DNA of 31,028 nucleotides. Origin: MADRE2 sp964397015 (lineage in GTDB: Bacteria > Desulfobacterota > Desulfobacteria > Desulfobacterales > Desulfobacteraceae). Shown here piece after piece: positions 1-8,309 of this stretch. Location of the stretch: contig CAYNHL010000030.1 in assembly GCA_964397015.1 (NCBI GenBank), positions 1 to 31,028 on the forward strand, read 5' to 3'. Within the stretch, counting starts at the first letter, position 1. Each line of letters opens with the position of its first letter. Below the pieces are notes generated by a model, which saw nothing but the letters and a program-made list of their open reading frames with translations, did not search any database and was not told the origin of the DNA. The position numbers and the translations under genes were made by a program.

Positions 1-387
1 AAGGATATCCTGGTGGAGAACATGCGGCCTTTCCAGGCCCCTGAATTCATCATCGGCGTCATAAAGGACAATGCCCTGGGGCATGCGGTGATGGCTGGTG
101 CCGGCGGGATTCTCACCGAGCTGTACAAGGATACCTCCTTCAGGCTGGCACCCTGTACTGTAATCCAGGCCATGGATATGCTGGATGAATTGACCCTGGC
201 CCCGGTTTTTCACCGGTTCAGGAACATGACCCATGACCAGTCCAGGCTGGCCGAAATGGTGGCCTGTGTGTCCAGGCTGGCACATGACATGGGGGACCTG
301 CTAAGCCAGCTGGATATCAACCCGGTGGTATGGTCGGGAGACAAATGGGTCGCCCTGGATGTCAAAATAGTGGTCGATCCAGGATGA
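1..387 (+). CDS. ADP-forming acyl-CoA (acetate-CoA) ligase, C-terminal end, partial
   Basis: The reading frame is open from the first base, so the true start lies outside the window; 128 residues and a TGA stop are present. The sequence matches the end of the ATP-grasp (beta) part of NDP-forming acyl-CoA synthetases: a segment like FIIGVIKDNALGHAVM, a glycine-rich GAGGILTELYKD stretch, the FRLAPC segment, and near the end a LDINPVVW motif followed by ALDVKIV. In this family the ATP-grasp domain phosphorylates a protein histidine with ATP during interconversion of acyl-CoA and free acid. The catalytic histidine and the CoA-binding domains are not in view, so the acyl substrate cannot be judged. 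It meets hutI tail to tail with only 2 bp between them and no visible terminator. Confidence 0.8.
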   Translation, partial: KDILVENMRPFQAPEFIIGVIKDNALGHAVMAGAGGILTELYKDTSFRLAPCTVIQAMDMLDELTLAPVFHRFRNMTHDQSRLAEMVACVSRLAHDMGDLLSQLDINPVVWSGDKWVALDVKIVVDPG

Positions 388-389
388 GA

Positions 390-1634
390 TCAGTTGTCAA
401 AGCAGTTGTCCGCAATGATGATACGTCCTTGAACGCATATCATTTTAACCGGGGTATATCCTGCCAGGTAACATAAATCTGCAGGTGTCCCGATGTCCCA
501 CAACACAAAGTCCGCATCTTTCCCGGCTTCCAGAGAACCCTTTGTGTCCCGCAGCCCCAGGGCGGCCGCCCCGTTCAAGGTGGCCCCTGCAATGGCTTCT
601 GCCGGGGTCAGATCAAACATCTGGCAGGCCATGTTTAGAATAAGCGGTATGGAGTGAACCGGGCTCGATCCCGGATTCAGGTCCGTTGACACGGCCATGG
701 GTATTTTGAGCTCGCGAAGCATTTCTACCGGGGGCTTGCGCGTTTCTTTCAAATAATAAAAAGCTCCGGGCAGCAGGACGGCGGTGACACTATTGTCCGC
801 CATGGCCTGTGCCCCCTGCCGGTTCAAGTACTCCAGGTGGTCACAGGACCGGGCGTTGAAACCTGCTGCCAGGGCTGCGCCGCCGGAATCCGACAATTGT
901 TCGGCATGGAGTTTGATGTCAAATCCCAGCGCGGCGGCGGCTTCAAAAACCCGTTCAGTATCAGCCGGGGAAAAACCGATATTTTCGCAGAAGGCATCCA
1001 CGGCGGTTGCAATGCCCTGGGCTTTTACAGCCGGCATCATCTCGTCGATCACAAGGTCAATATACTGCCGGGGGCGGTCCCGGAACTCGGGAGCAGGAGC
1101 ATGGGCCCCTAAAAAGGTGGCTTTTACTGTTATGGGAAAAGCCTTGTCCAGCCGGTCGATGACCCTGAGCATCTTGAGTTCCGTCTCCATATCCAGGCCG
1201 TATCCGGACTTGATTTCCAGGGTGGTGACACCCTGTTTCAGAAGGCAGGTCACCCTTTTTTGCGCCTCTTCATAAAGCCTGTCCTCGGATGCCTGGCGGG
1301 TGGCCCTGACCGTTGCGGCAATACCCCCGCCGTTTCGGGCGATCTGTTCATAGGATACTCCATTCAGGCGCATTTCGAATTCATTGGAGCGGGAGCCGCC
1401 CCAGACCAGGTGGGTGTGGCAGTCCACGAATCCAGGAAGCATCATGTGGTTCATGCAGTCCGTGGTGTGCCTGATCCTGCCGGCAATTTCGGAAGGAATC
1501 ATTCCAGCCGGTCCTGTCCAGAGGATTTTACCTCCGGACACGGCCAGAGCTCCTTTTTCGACAATACCGTAACCCTGAGAATCACTCATGGTTGCGATGG
1601 TGCAGTTGGTGAACAGGTGAATGGATTTTTCCAT
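390..1634 (-). CDS. hutI: Imidazolonepropionase HutI
   Basis: Third enzyme of histidine degradation, hydrolysing 4-imidazolone-5-propanoate to N-formimino-L-glutamate in the cytoplasm. The amidohydrolase fold shows the metal-binding HTH in DCHTHLVWGGSR, then KSGYGL, the HAEQL metal and substrate motif, and STDLNPGSSP near the C-terminus, all typical of HutI. Length with the chosen start is 414 residues, normal for the family. I chose the ATG at 1634 because a GGA lies about 8 nt upstream; a GTG at 1655 in the same frame overlaps the hutU stop as GTGA and would add seven residues, with no ribosome site visible. The gene follows hutU and is very likely co-transcribed and perhaps translationally coupled with it. 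Confidence 0.95.
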   Translation of the reverse strand: MEKSIHLFTNCTIATMSDSQGYGIVEKGALAVSGGKILWTGPAGMIPSEIAGRIRHTTDCMNHMMLPGFVDCHTHLVWGGSRSNEFEMRLNGVSYEQIARNGGGIAATVRATRQASEDRLYEEAQKRVTCLLKQGVTTLEIKSGYGLDMETELKMLRVIDRLDKAFPITVKATFLGAHAPAPEFRDRPRQYIDLVIDEMMPAVKAQGIATAVDAFCENIGFSPADTERVFEAAAALGFDIKLHAEQLSDSGGAALAAGFNARSCDHLEYLNRQGAQAMADNSVTAVLLPGAFYYLKETRKPPVEMLRELKIPMAVSTDLNPGSSPVHSIPLILNMACQMFDLTPAEAIAGATLNGAAALGLRDTKGSLEAGKDADFVLWDIGTPADLCYLAGYTPVKMICVQGRIIIADNCFDN

Positions 1635-1651
1635 GATGGATCCAGGCTGTA

Positions 1652-3373
1652 TCACTTATTGAGGTTGCCGGAAAACATGTTGACCATGGGCAGTTTTACG
1701 CCTTTTTGGGCCGCCATGTCAATGGCAATGTCGTATCCTGCATCTGCATGACGGATAATCCCTGTCCCCGGGTCATTCCGCAGCACGGTCGTCACACGGT
1801 TTTCCGCTTCCGGTGTGCCGTCCGCCACTGTGACCTGTCCTGCATGCAGGGCATAGCCTATTCCAACGCCGCCACCGTCGTGAAAAGATACCCATGCCGC
1901 TCCGGAAGCAACACTGGTCATGCAGTTGAGCAATGCCCAGTCCGCAACTGCATCCGATCCGTCTTTCATGGCTTCTGTTTCCCTGTAAGGGGAGGCCACA
2001 GAACCACAGTCAAGGTGATCCCGTCCTATCACGAGGGGAGCCTTGACCCGGCCGGATCGGACCAGGTCGTTGAATAGTCTTCCGGCTTTTTCTCTCTCCC
2101 CGTATCCCAGCCAGCATATTCTGGCAGGCAGACCCATGTGCTCGATTTTACTGCCTGCCATTGTAAGCCAGTTGATCAGCCGGGGCTTGTCTGGAAAAGC
2201 TTTGATCAATGCCTCATCCGTAACCTTTATATCATCAGGGTCGCCGGATAGGGCTGCCCACCTAAACGGGCCTTCCCCGCGGCAGAACAGGTCCCTGATA
2301 TAGGCCGGAACAAATCCGGGATAATCCATGGCATTGTCCACGCCGCGCTTCATGGCCTGTGCCCTCAGATTGTTGCCGTAGTCAAATGCCACGGCTCCCC
2401 CGGCCTTCATGTCTAAAATGGCCCTGACATGGACAGCCATGGTATCCAGGGCTCTTTGCCGGTAGGATTCGGGATCTGATTTCCTGAGTTTGAGAGCTTC
2501 CTGGAACGAAAGACCTGTGGGAAAATAGCCGTTCAGCTCATCGTGGGCACTGGTCTGATCCGTTATGACATCCGGTATGAAGCCCATCTTGATCATGGCC
2601 GGTAAAATATCGGCTACATTGGCACAAAGCCCTATTGATAAAGGGCTTTTGGATTCTGAAGCTTCTCTGGCCCTTGCAACGGCATCTTCCAGGGATGAGG
2701 CCTGGACATCCAGATATCTTTTTTCAATACGCTTTTCAATCCGCTGCTGATCGATTTCAATGCACAGGGCCACACCGCCTGCCATTGTCACGGCAAGGGG
2801 CTGTGCCCCGCCCATGCCTCCAAGGCCTGCAGTTACGATAATTTTACCGCCAAGATCGCTGTTGTAGTGTTTCAGGCCTAAAGCGGCAAAGGTTTCATAG
2901 GTCCCCTGCAGAATTCCCTGGGTGCCGATATAGATCCAGGACCCGGCAGTCATCTGGCCGTACATGATCAATCCCTTTTTATCCAGTTCATGGAAATAAT
3001 CCCAGTTTGCCCATTTAGGCACAATGTTGGCGTTGGCAATCAGCACCCTGGGGGCATGGGTGTGGGTCTTGAGAACGCCGACCGGTTTTCCAGACTGTAT
3101 CAGCATGGTTTCATCATTTTCCAGGTCCAGCAGTGTTCTGATAATTGCGTCAAAGCATTCCCAGTTCCTGGCCGCTTTTCCCAGGCCGCCGTATACAATC
3201 AGTTCATCCGGATTTTCGCCGTTATCCGGGTCAAGGTTGTTGCAAAGCATGCGCAGTGCCGCCTCCTGGTACCAGCCCTTGCAGTGAAGGGCAGTGCCTG
3301 TAGGGGCTTTTACCGGCCGTGCAACGCCGCATCCTATATTCAGGTCCTTTAGCAGTCGTTCTTTGATATCCAT
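1652..3373 (-). CDS. hutU: Urocanate hydratase HutU
   Basis: Converts urocanate to imidazolonepropionate using tightly bound NAD+ as an electrophile. The protein shows the glycine-rich NAD+ segment GLGGMGGAQPLAVTMAGG, the ANVADILPAM and DQTSAHDE segments, and the active-site cysteine in DLFCRGEGPFRWAALSGD. I chose the ATG at 3373 because GGGAG lies about 8 nt upstream; it gives 573 residues, close to the family norm of about 550-560. An upstream in-frame extension to 3421 would run into the operator-promoter region and is unlikely. First gene of the leftward hut operon (hutU-hutI), transcribed from the divergent hut promoter region. Confidence 0.96.
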   Translation of the reverse strand: MDIKERLLKDLNIGCGVARPVKAPTGTALHCKGWYQEAALRMLCNNLDPDNGENPDELIVYGGLGKAARNWECFDAIIRTLLDLENDETMLIQSGKPVGVLKTHTHAPRVLIANANIVPKWANWDYFHELDKKGLIMYGQMTAGSWIYIGTQGILQGTYETFAALGLKHYNSDLGGKIIVTAGLGGMGGAQPLAVTMAGGVALCIEIDQQRIEKRIEKRYLDVQASSLEDAVARAREASESKSPLSIGLCANVADILPAMIKMGFIPDVITDQTSAHDELNGYFPTGLSFQEALKLRKSDPESYRQRALDTMAVHVRAILDMKAGGAVAFDYGNNLRAQAMKRGVDNAMDYPGFVPAYIRDLFCRGEGPFRWAALSGDPDDIKVTDEALIKAFPDKPRLINWLTMAGSKIEHMGLPARICWLGYGEREKAGRLFNDLVRSGRVKAPLVIGRDHLDCGSVASPYRETEAMKDGSDAVADWALLNCMTSVASGAAWVSFHDGGGVGIGYALHAGQVTVADGTPEAENRVTTVLRNDPGTGIIRHADAGYDIAIDMAAQKGVKLPMVNMFSGNLNK

Positions 3374-3408
3374 ATTTTTTTCTCCCGGAGACTTTATTTG
3401 GTTTAGGG

Positions 3409-3437
3409 TTGACAATGGCATTCAAATTGATTATCTA
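3409..3437 (+). promoter_or_regulatory. Rightward hut promoter (hutC-hutH)
   Basis: A perfect TTGACA at 3409-3414 is followed, after exactly 17 nt, by TATCTA at 3432-3437. The -10 box overlaps the left end of the operator palindrome. This would make hutC autoregulated together with hutH and leaves a leader of about 65 nt before the hutC start. Confidence 0.55.
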
Positions 3438-3453
3438 CTTGTCTATACAAGTA
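3436..3453. promoter_or_regulatory. Candidate HutC operator palindrome
   Basis: Seven-base arms TACTTGT and ACAAGTA are separated by CTAT, giving an 18-bp inverted repeat midway between two divergent -35 boxes. As I recall it, HutC of Pseudomonas and enteric bacteria recognises CTTGT...ACAAG type palindromes, so this site fits the family. It overlaps both -10 elements, the expected place for repression relieved by urocanate. Confidence 0.65.
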
Positions 3454-3468
3454 AAGATGATATGTCAA
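3440..3468 (-). promoter_or_regulatory. Leftward hut promoter (hutU-hutI)
   Basis: On the minus strand a perfect TTGACA (3463-3468) is followed after 17 nt by TAGACA (3440-3445); TATAGA at 3442-3447 with a 15-nt spacer is an alternative -10. Either -10 lies inside the palindromic operator, so a bound HutC would block it. The predicted start leaves a leader of about 60 nt before hutU. This is a sequence-based call only. Confidence 0.5.
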
Positions 3469-3510
3469 GCAGTTTTTACCTTAAAGAATCAGATGATTAC
3501 AGGATGACGG

Positions 3511-4230
3511 ATGACAGTCTCAAAACGCCCTTTTGCATTGTATGAAAGAATCAAGCATTTCATAATCACGGATATTGAATCAGGAAAACTCAAGCCCGAC
3601 GACAGGGTTCCATCGGAGATTTCCCTGGCCCGCCTGTTCAATGCCTCTCGCATGACAGCCAACCGGGCGCTCAAGGAACTGGCCGAGGAAAACCGTATTG
3701 TAAGGGTACAGGGTGTCGGCACCTTTGTGGCCCGTCCCAAGCCTGATGCCGCACTGCTTGAAATCAAGAGTATTGCCCATGAAATAGCAGCCTGGGGCGG
3801 GGAACATTCCGCCATTGTGATCTGCCTTGAAAAAATCGATATTCCGGCAGATATAGCGGCAAAAATGAATCTGACACCCAAAGATCCGGTTTTTCATTCC
3901 GTTCTGGTTCACAGGGACCGGGGGGTTGTGATCCAGTATTCAGAGCGGTTCGTGAATCCCCGGGTGGCGCCGGAATACCTGGACCAGGATTTTACCCTTG
4001 TCACTCCGAGCGAATATCTGCTTGAGACAGCGCCCATACAGGAGGCGGAACATGTCATTGAAGCTGTGCTGTGCCCGAAATCCATTGCACACCATTTGAA
4101 TATCAGTCCGAAAGAGCCATGCCTGTCATTGAAACGCCGGACCTGGTCGTTTGACATGGTGGCCACCTACAGCATAATCATTTCTCCGGGCAGCAGGTAT
4201 AAACTGGCAGGAAAATTCAAGAGGATATGA
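3511..4230 (+). CDS. hutC: Histidine utilization repressor HutC (GntR family)
   Basis: A GntR/HutC regulator of 239 residues. Residues 8-75 form the winged helix-turn-helix (LYERIKHFIITDIESGKLKP, then VPSEISLARLFNASRMTANRAL), and residues of about 95-232 form the UTRA ligand-binding domain. In this family urocanate is the inducer that releases the repressor. The start ATG has AGGA six bases upstream. The gene is immediately followed by hutH (7-nt gap) and divergent from hutU, with a fitting palindrome between them; this context makes the HutC assignment firm. The C-terminal end (PGSRYKLAGKF) matches the usual HutC tail. It probably represses both hut transcripts and itself. Confidence 0.92.
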   Translation: MTVSKRPFALYERIKHFIITDIESGKLKPDDRVPSEISLARLFNASRMTANRALKELAEENRIVRVQGVGTFVARPKPDAALLEIKSIAHEIAAWGGEHSAIVICLEKIDIPADIAAKMNLTPKDPVFHSVLVHRDRGVVIQYSERFVNPRVAPEYLDQDFTLVTPSEYLLETAPIQEAEHVIEAVLCPKSIAHHLNISPKEPCLSLKRRTWSFDMVATYSIIISPGSRYKLAGKFKRI

Positions 4231-4237
4231 AAATATC

Positions 4238-5791
4238 ATGCAAAAGACAATCGTTTTAAACGGCAAACGCCTGGATATAGCCTCCCTGGTTGAAATCGCC
4301 CGTCACGGGGCTGTCGTGGCGGTATCTGAAAACGCGGTGGCCCGCATTCAAAAATCCCGCAGGCTCGTGGATCAATGGGTTAAGAGCGGTGAACAGGTTT
4401 ATGGTATTACCACCGGGTTTGGTGCCCTGTCCAGCGTATCCATTTCACCAAAAGATACCCGGCTTCTTCAGAAGAATATCCTGCTGAGTCATGCAGCCGG
4501 AATGGGTGATCCCCTGCCCGATGACGTGGTAAGGGCCATGATGGCTCTGCGGATCAACGATTTCTGCCGGGGAAATTCAGGCCTCAGGCTTGAAACCATA
4601 GAGCGCCTTGCAAAGCTGCTCAACTGCGGTATTGTGCCTGTTGTACCTGAAAAAGGGTCTGTCGGGGCTTCCGGAGACCTGGTGCCCATGGCGCATCTTT
4701 GCCTTGTATTGATCGGCGAAGGGGAGGCAAGGGCGGGTGGAAAAATCATGTCAGGCGCCGATGCCCTTGAAGCACATGATTTTGCCCCGTTCGAGCTGCA
4801 GGCAGGGGAGGGCCTGGCATTGATCAACGGTACCCAGCTCATGGCCGCCCTTGGATCACTGGCCGTCCATGACGCGGTCAATCTTTGCAAACATGCCGAT
4901 ATCGCGGCCAGCATGAGCTTGGAAGTGCTCATGGGAACACGCTCGGCCTTTGCCAAGCGGATTCACCAGGCAAGACCACATCCAGGGCAGGCCAAGGCTG
5001 CAGAGAACATGTTCAATATCACAAAAAATTCCGAGATCATATCCTCCCACAAGGATTGCTCAAAGGTCCAGGATGCCTACACATTGCGCTGCTCTCCCCA
5101 GGTGCACGGCGCTACCTGGGATGCCGTGGACTATGCTTTCAGAATAATGGCGATCGAGATCAATTCATCAACGGAAAATCCTTTGATATTTCCTGAATCC
5201 GGTATTTTTCTGTCAGGCGGCAATTTTCACGGCCAGCCGCTGGCGCTGGCCTGTGATTTTTTATCCATTGCCGTGGCTGAACTTGCGAGTATTTCAGAGC
5301 GCCGCATCGAGAGACTTGTCAATCCCCAGCTTTCCGGGCTGCCAGCCTTCCTGGTCGAGGATGGAGGATTGAATTCCGGGTTCATGATCGCACAGTATGC
5401 AGCGGCATCCCTGGTGTCGGAGAACAAGGTCCTGGCCCATCCTGCAACCGTGGACTCCATTCCGACATCGGCAAACAAGGAGGATCATGTCTCCATGGGG
5501 GCATGGGCGGCCAGAAAATGCCGTACCATTGTCAGCAACGTGGAGGACGTGATCGCCATCGAGCTTCTGGCGGCGGCCCAGGCTATCGATCTTTTCACCA
5601 ATCTCAAGGCCGGTGACGGTACCCTGGCTGCTTATTCTCAAATCAGAGAAAAGGTATCTTCCCTGAAAAAAGACCGGTTTTTATCACCCGATATTGCCGC
5701 TGTGCGGAACCTCATGGAGTCCGGCCGTATTGTCAGAGCGGTGGAGAAAGCTGTAGGGGAGCTGTACCTTTCCGGTCCAGAGCGTCCCTGA
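4238..5791 (+). CDS. hutH: Histidine ammonia-lyase HutH
   Basis: First step of histidine degradation: deaminates L-histidine to trans-urocanate and ammonia. The 517-residue protein is full length. Residues 144-146 are the Ala-Ser-Gly triad within GSVGASGDLVPMAHL that cyclises to the MIO electrophile, and YGITTGFG at about 55-62 carries the conserved active-site tyrosine. The SD-like GAGG overlaps the end of hutC, pointing to co-translation. The last 59 bp overlap, on the opposite strand, the end of the histidine kinase gene. The pathway in this window stops at formiminoglutamate, so later steps must be encoded elsewhere. Confidence 0.96.
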   Translation: MQKTIVLNGKRLDIASLVEIARHGAVVAVSENAVARIQKSRRLVDQWVKSGEQVYGITTGFGALSSVSISPKDTRLLQKNILLSHAAGMGDPLPDDVVRAMMALRINDFCRGNSGLRLETIERLAKLLNCGIVPVVPEKGSVGASGDLVPMAHLCLVLIGEGEARAGGKIMSGADALEAHDFAPFELQAGEGLALINGTQLMAALGSLAVHDAVNLCKHADIAASMSLEVLMGTRSAFAKRIHQARPHPGQAKAAENMFNITKNSEIISSHKDCSKVQDAYTLRCSPQVHGATWDAVDYAFRIMAIEINSSTENPLIFPESGIFLSGGNFHGQPLALACDFLSIAVAELASISERRIERLVNPQLSGLPAFLVEDGGLNSGFMIAQYAAASLVSENKVLAHPATVDSIPTSANKEDHVSMGAWAARKCRTIVSNVEDVIAIELLAAAQAIDLFTNLKAGDGTLAAYSQIREKVSSLKKDRFLSPDIAAVRNLMESGRIVRAVEKAVGELYLSGPERP

Positions 5792-7526
5792 TCATCCTGG
5801 CCAGTGCTTTGATTGAAACCGGTTTCATGGCAAGTGCGTGGACCTGGTTTGCCCTGGCGATATTCTCGTTGATTTCAGGATTGTGTCCTGTACAGACTAT
5901 GACGGGAATATCCCTGCGCAGGGATTTTATTTTCCGGGTCAGCTGTATGCCGTTCATGCCCGGCATGGTCATATCGGTGAGCACCAGGTCGCAGCAAGAG
6001 GGATCTTTGCTGAAATACTCCAGGGCCTGTTCAGGGTCTGGAAAGGTTGTCACCCGGTATCCCAAACGGGTCAGCACTTTCTGGATCATGTGGATGATGG
6101 ACGGTTCATCGTCAATGAATAAAATGGATTCCGTGCCCCCCGGCATCTTTTCAGGTGAGCTGACGGTCGCCTCGGCCGGTTTTCCGGTGGAAACGGGCAG
6201 GTAAATCGTAAATACCGTTCCTTTGCCCTGACGGCTTTCGACATGGATTGCGCCTTTGTGCTTTTTAACAATGCCCTGGACTACCGCAAGTCCGAAACCT
6301 GATCCTTCTCCAAAATCCCGGGTGGTGAAATAGGGGTCAAATATCCTGTCTTTTATTGCAGGATCGATGCCGGATCCTGTGTCGCTGATGATCATTTCCA
6401 GGTAGTCGGATTCGGACAGATCGGGCTTTATGACGGCGGCAAGGGCTGTGACAGATATTTTTTGGGCCTTTATGGTCAATGTGCCCCCGGTCTTTTCCAT
6501 GGCCTGGTAAGCGTTGGTACAGATATTGATCAGGACCTGGTTGATCTGGACCGGATCTGCCATGATGTTGACATCGTTAATCGCAAGATGCTGCTTGATT
6601 TCAATGGATGAAGGAATGGAAGACCGCAGGAAGGCCAGGCTGTCTTCTATGACCTTTCTGGCATTGACAACCTGGAGCTCGCAAGGGGCCTTGCGGCTGA
6701 AAGTCAACAGCTGGGAAACAATACCGGCCGCTCTCAGACCTGCGGATTTGATTTCCTCGAGGTTTTTATGAAGGAGGCTTTCATGGGGGACATCATCCAT
6801 TACAAGTTCCGTGTTTCCTATAATCATGTGAAGGATGTTGTTGAAGTCATGGGCAATGCCCCCTGCGAGCTGTCCTACCGCCTTCATTTTTGCAGAATGC
6901 CGAAATTGCTCTTCCATCATTTTTTTCTCGGTGATATCCATCCCGATACTCAGCACGCCGGTAATTTCACCGAAGCTGTCTTTGACGACATTGTTGCTCC
7001 ATCTGACCAATATTTCTTTGCCGTCCCGGGTAACAAGCGTATTTTCATTTTCAAAGGCATGGGGAAGGCGGTTCAGTACATCCATGAACACCACCGGGAT
7101 TTTTTCGCGGTCACTGGCCGGGATAAACAGGTCAAACCAGTTGCGGCCCAGGACATCTGCCCTGGAATAGCCGGTAATGTTCTGGGCATATTGATTTAAA
7201 TTGGTTATCCTGGCTTCTTTGTCCAGTATAATGATTATGGCATTGGCGGTTTCAAGAAGATTCTCGGCAAAATCCCTGGCTGCGGCCAGCTCCATGTTTG
7301 AGGTCTTGAGTTCCTCGTTCATGGCGATCAGTTCTTCGTTGGAGGCTTCGAGCTCCTCCTTGGCCGCCTCGAGTTCCTCGTTCACGCTCTGGAGCTCTTC
7401 ATTGGTGGACAGCACCTCTTCGTTGGCAGCCCGAAAGGGATACACAGCTTTTCCAGGCTCAACCGGCTTTGACAGTTCATTGTCCTTGCGGTCATTAGAA
7501 GTTTTTTTTGTGCTGGATGAAGGCAT
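5733..7526 (-). CDS. Cytosolic PAS hybrid sensor histidine kinase with C-terminal receiver
   Basis: A 597-residue hybrid kinase without membrane segments. Order of parts: a long coiled coil at about residues 35-85 built from repeats of the kind NEELQSVNEELEAAKEELE; a PAS domain (about 86-205); a HisKA dimerisation helix with the phospho-acceptor His in GGIAHDFNN (about 225-235); an HATPase domain with INQVLINICTNAYQAM (N box), DTGSGID (G1) and GEGSGFGLAVV (G2); and a receiver (about 468-585) whose acceptor is the Asp in LVLTDMTMPG. The repeated NEEL coil resembles that in CheB/CheR-PAS fusion proteins. The ATG at 7526 was chosen because AAAGGT lies just upstream; a TTG at 7547 is possible. 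No separate response regulator is nearby. Its last 59 bp lie antisense to hutH. Confidence 0.9.
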   Translation of the reverse strand: MPSSSTKKTSNDRKDNELSKPVEPGKAVYPFRAANEEVLSTNEELQSVNEELEAAKEELEASNEELIAMNEELKTSNMELAAARDFAENLLETANAIIIILDKEARITNLNQYAQNITGYSRADVLGRNWFDLFIPASDREKIPVVFMDVLNRLPHAFENENTLVTRDGKEILVRWSNNVVKDSFGEITGVLSIGMDITEKKMMEEQFRHSAKMKAVGQLAGGIAHDFNNILHMIIGNTELVMDDVPHESLLHKNLEEIKSAGLRAAGIVSQLLTFSRKAPCELQVVNARKVIEDSLAFLRSSIPSSIEIKQHLAINDVNIMADPVQINQVLINICTNAYQAMEKTGGTLTIKAQKISVTALAAVIKPDLSESDYLEMIISDTGSGIDPAIKDRIFDPYFTTRDFGEGSGFGLAVVQGIVKKHKGAIHVESRQGKGTVFTIYLPVSTGKPAEATVSSPEKMPGGTESILFIDDEPSIIHMIQKVLTRLGYRVTTFPDPEQALEYFSKDPSCCDLVLTDMTMPGMNGIQLTRKIKSLRRDIPVIVCTGHNPEINENIARANQVHALAMKPVSIKALARMIRDALDRKGTAPLQLSPPL

Positions 7527-7547
7527 GGTGTTACCTTTATACCACAA

Positions 7548-7573
7548 AAACTTTTTTTTTAAACTTTTTTTTT
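7548..7573. repeat. Perfect 13-bp tandem repeat with T9/A9 tracts
   Basis: AAACTTTTTTTTT occurs twice head to tail (7548-7560 and 7561-7573). In the direction of transcription it reads as two A9 tracts in the 45-nt gap between the UPF0280 stop and the histidine kinase start. Homopolymers of nine bases are prone to replication slippage, which would change gap length or mRNA structure but not the coding sequence. Confidence 0.9.
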
Positions 7574-8309
7574 ATTTCATTCCTCTGTCCAGGGGGACAA
7601 GTTCCACATCACCCCACAGACCGATGTGACTGCCCTTGATAATGACTATTCCCTCCACGCCGCTAATGGCTTTCCCTTCGGCAATGGCCGTTTCGATGTC
7701 CAGTGGCTTTTGGATGCGGTTGCACAGAGCCGTGGCAACGGCATCGGCCAGGCTGCCGGAAGGTGAAATGATCGTGACGGCATCGGCCTTACCAAAGCTT
7801 TTTGAATGCCCGATTGTGCCGGATGATGTACACATGGCAAAGGGATGAGGTCTTTGTCTGATACGAATGCCGGTTTTCATGCTCAGCGCTGAATCACCGG
7901 CAAAAACTGTAACCGTGATATCGGTCGTGGATTTAATAAATATATCGCCCCCGTTTTCGATCACAACCTCGTCGGAAAACATCAGCAGGTCGCATCCCGT
8001 ATACTGAGCCACAGCTCCTGCAACAGCCGCCATAGGGCCTACACCGGCCGTTTGCGCGGAACTGATCATGTCCCGGACAATGGCAGGAGCACCCGGGGGA
8101 AGGGGAAAGGGATGCAGGGTGTGAAAAAATCCTGGGTTGAGGGCGGCAAAAGCCTCGATATATCCGCGATGCTTGAGTACTGAACGAAGGGCCTCATGTT
8201 TCAAGTCTTTTGAGGCCTGGATATGCAGGTTGGTTTCTTTGACAGTGATGTCAAAGGAGATCAGGTTCTGTTTTTGGTGGAACCTTCGGTATGTACGGTT
8301 TTCAAACAT
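7572..8309 (-). CDS. UPF0280 family protein (ApbE-like fold)
   Basis: A 245-residue protein of the UPF0280 family, which is distantly related to the ApbE flavin transferase superfamily. Visible family marks are the VGPMAAVAGAVAQ stretch, EVVIENGGDIFI, the CTSSGTIGHSKSFGKADAVTI segment and the ADAVATALCNR helix. ApbE proteins attach FMN to target proteins, but no activity is established for UPF0280, so I assign none. The ATG at 8309 overlaps the dGTPase gene by 8 bp and has no good ribosome site, which suggests translational coupling. It sits between a dGTPase and a histidine kinase in the same direction. Confidence 0.85.
   Translation of the reverse strand: MFENRTYRRFHQKQNLISFDITVKETNLHIQASKDLKHEALRSVLKHRGYIEAFAALNPGFFHTLHPFPLPPGAPAIVRDMISSAQTAGVGPMAAVAGAVAQYTGCDLLMFSDEVVIENGGDIFIKSTTDITVTVFAGDSALSMKTGIRIRQRPHPFAMCTSSGTIGHSKSFGKADAVTIISPSGSLADAVATALCNRIQKPLDIETAIAEGKAISGVEGIVIIKGSHIGLWGDVELVPLDRGMK

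Noticed and set aside
784..1275. Rightward open frames opposite hutI
   Set aside because: Low-complexity Ser/Ala-rich translations complementary to a well-conserved enzyme.
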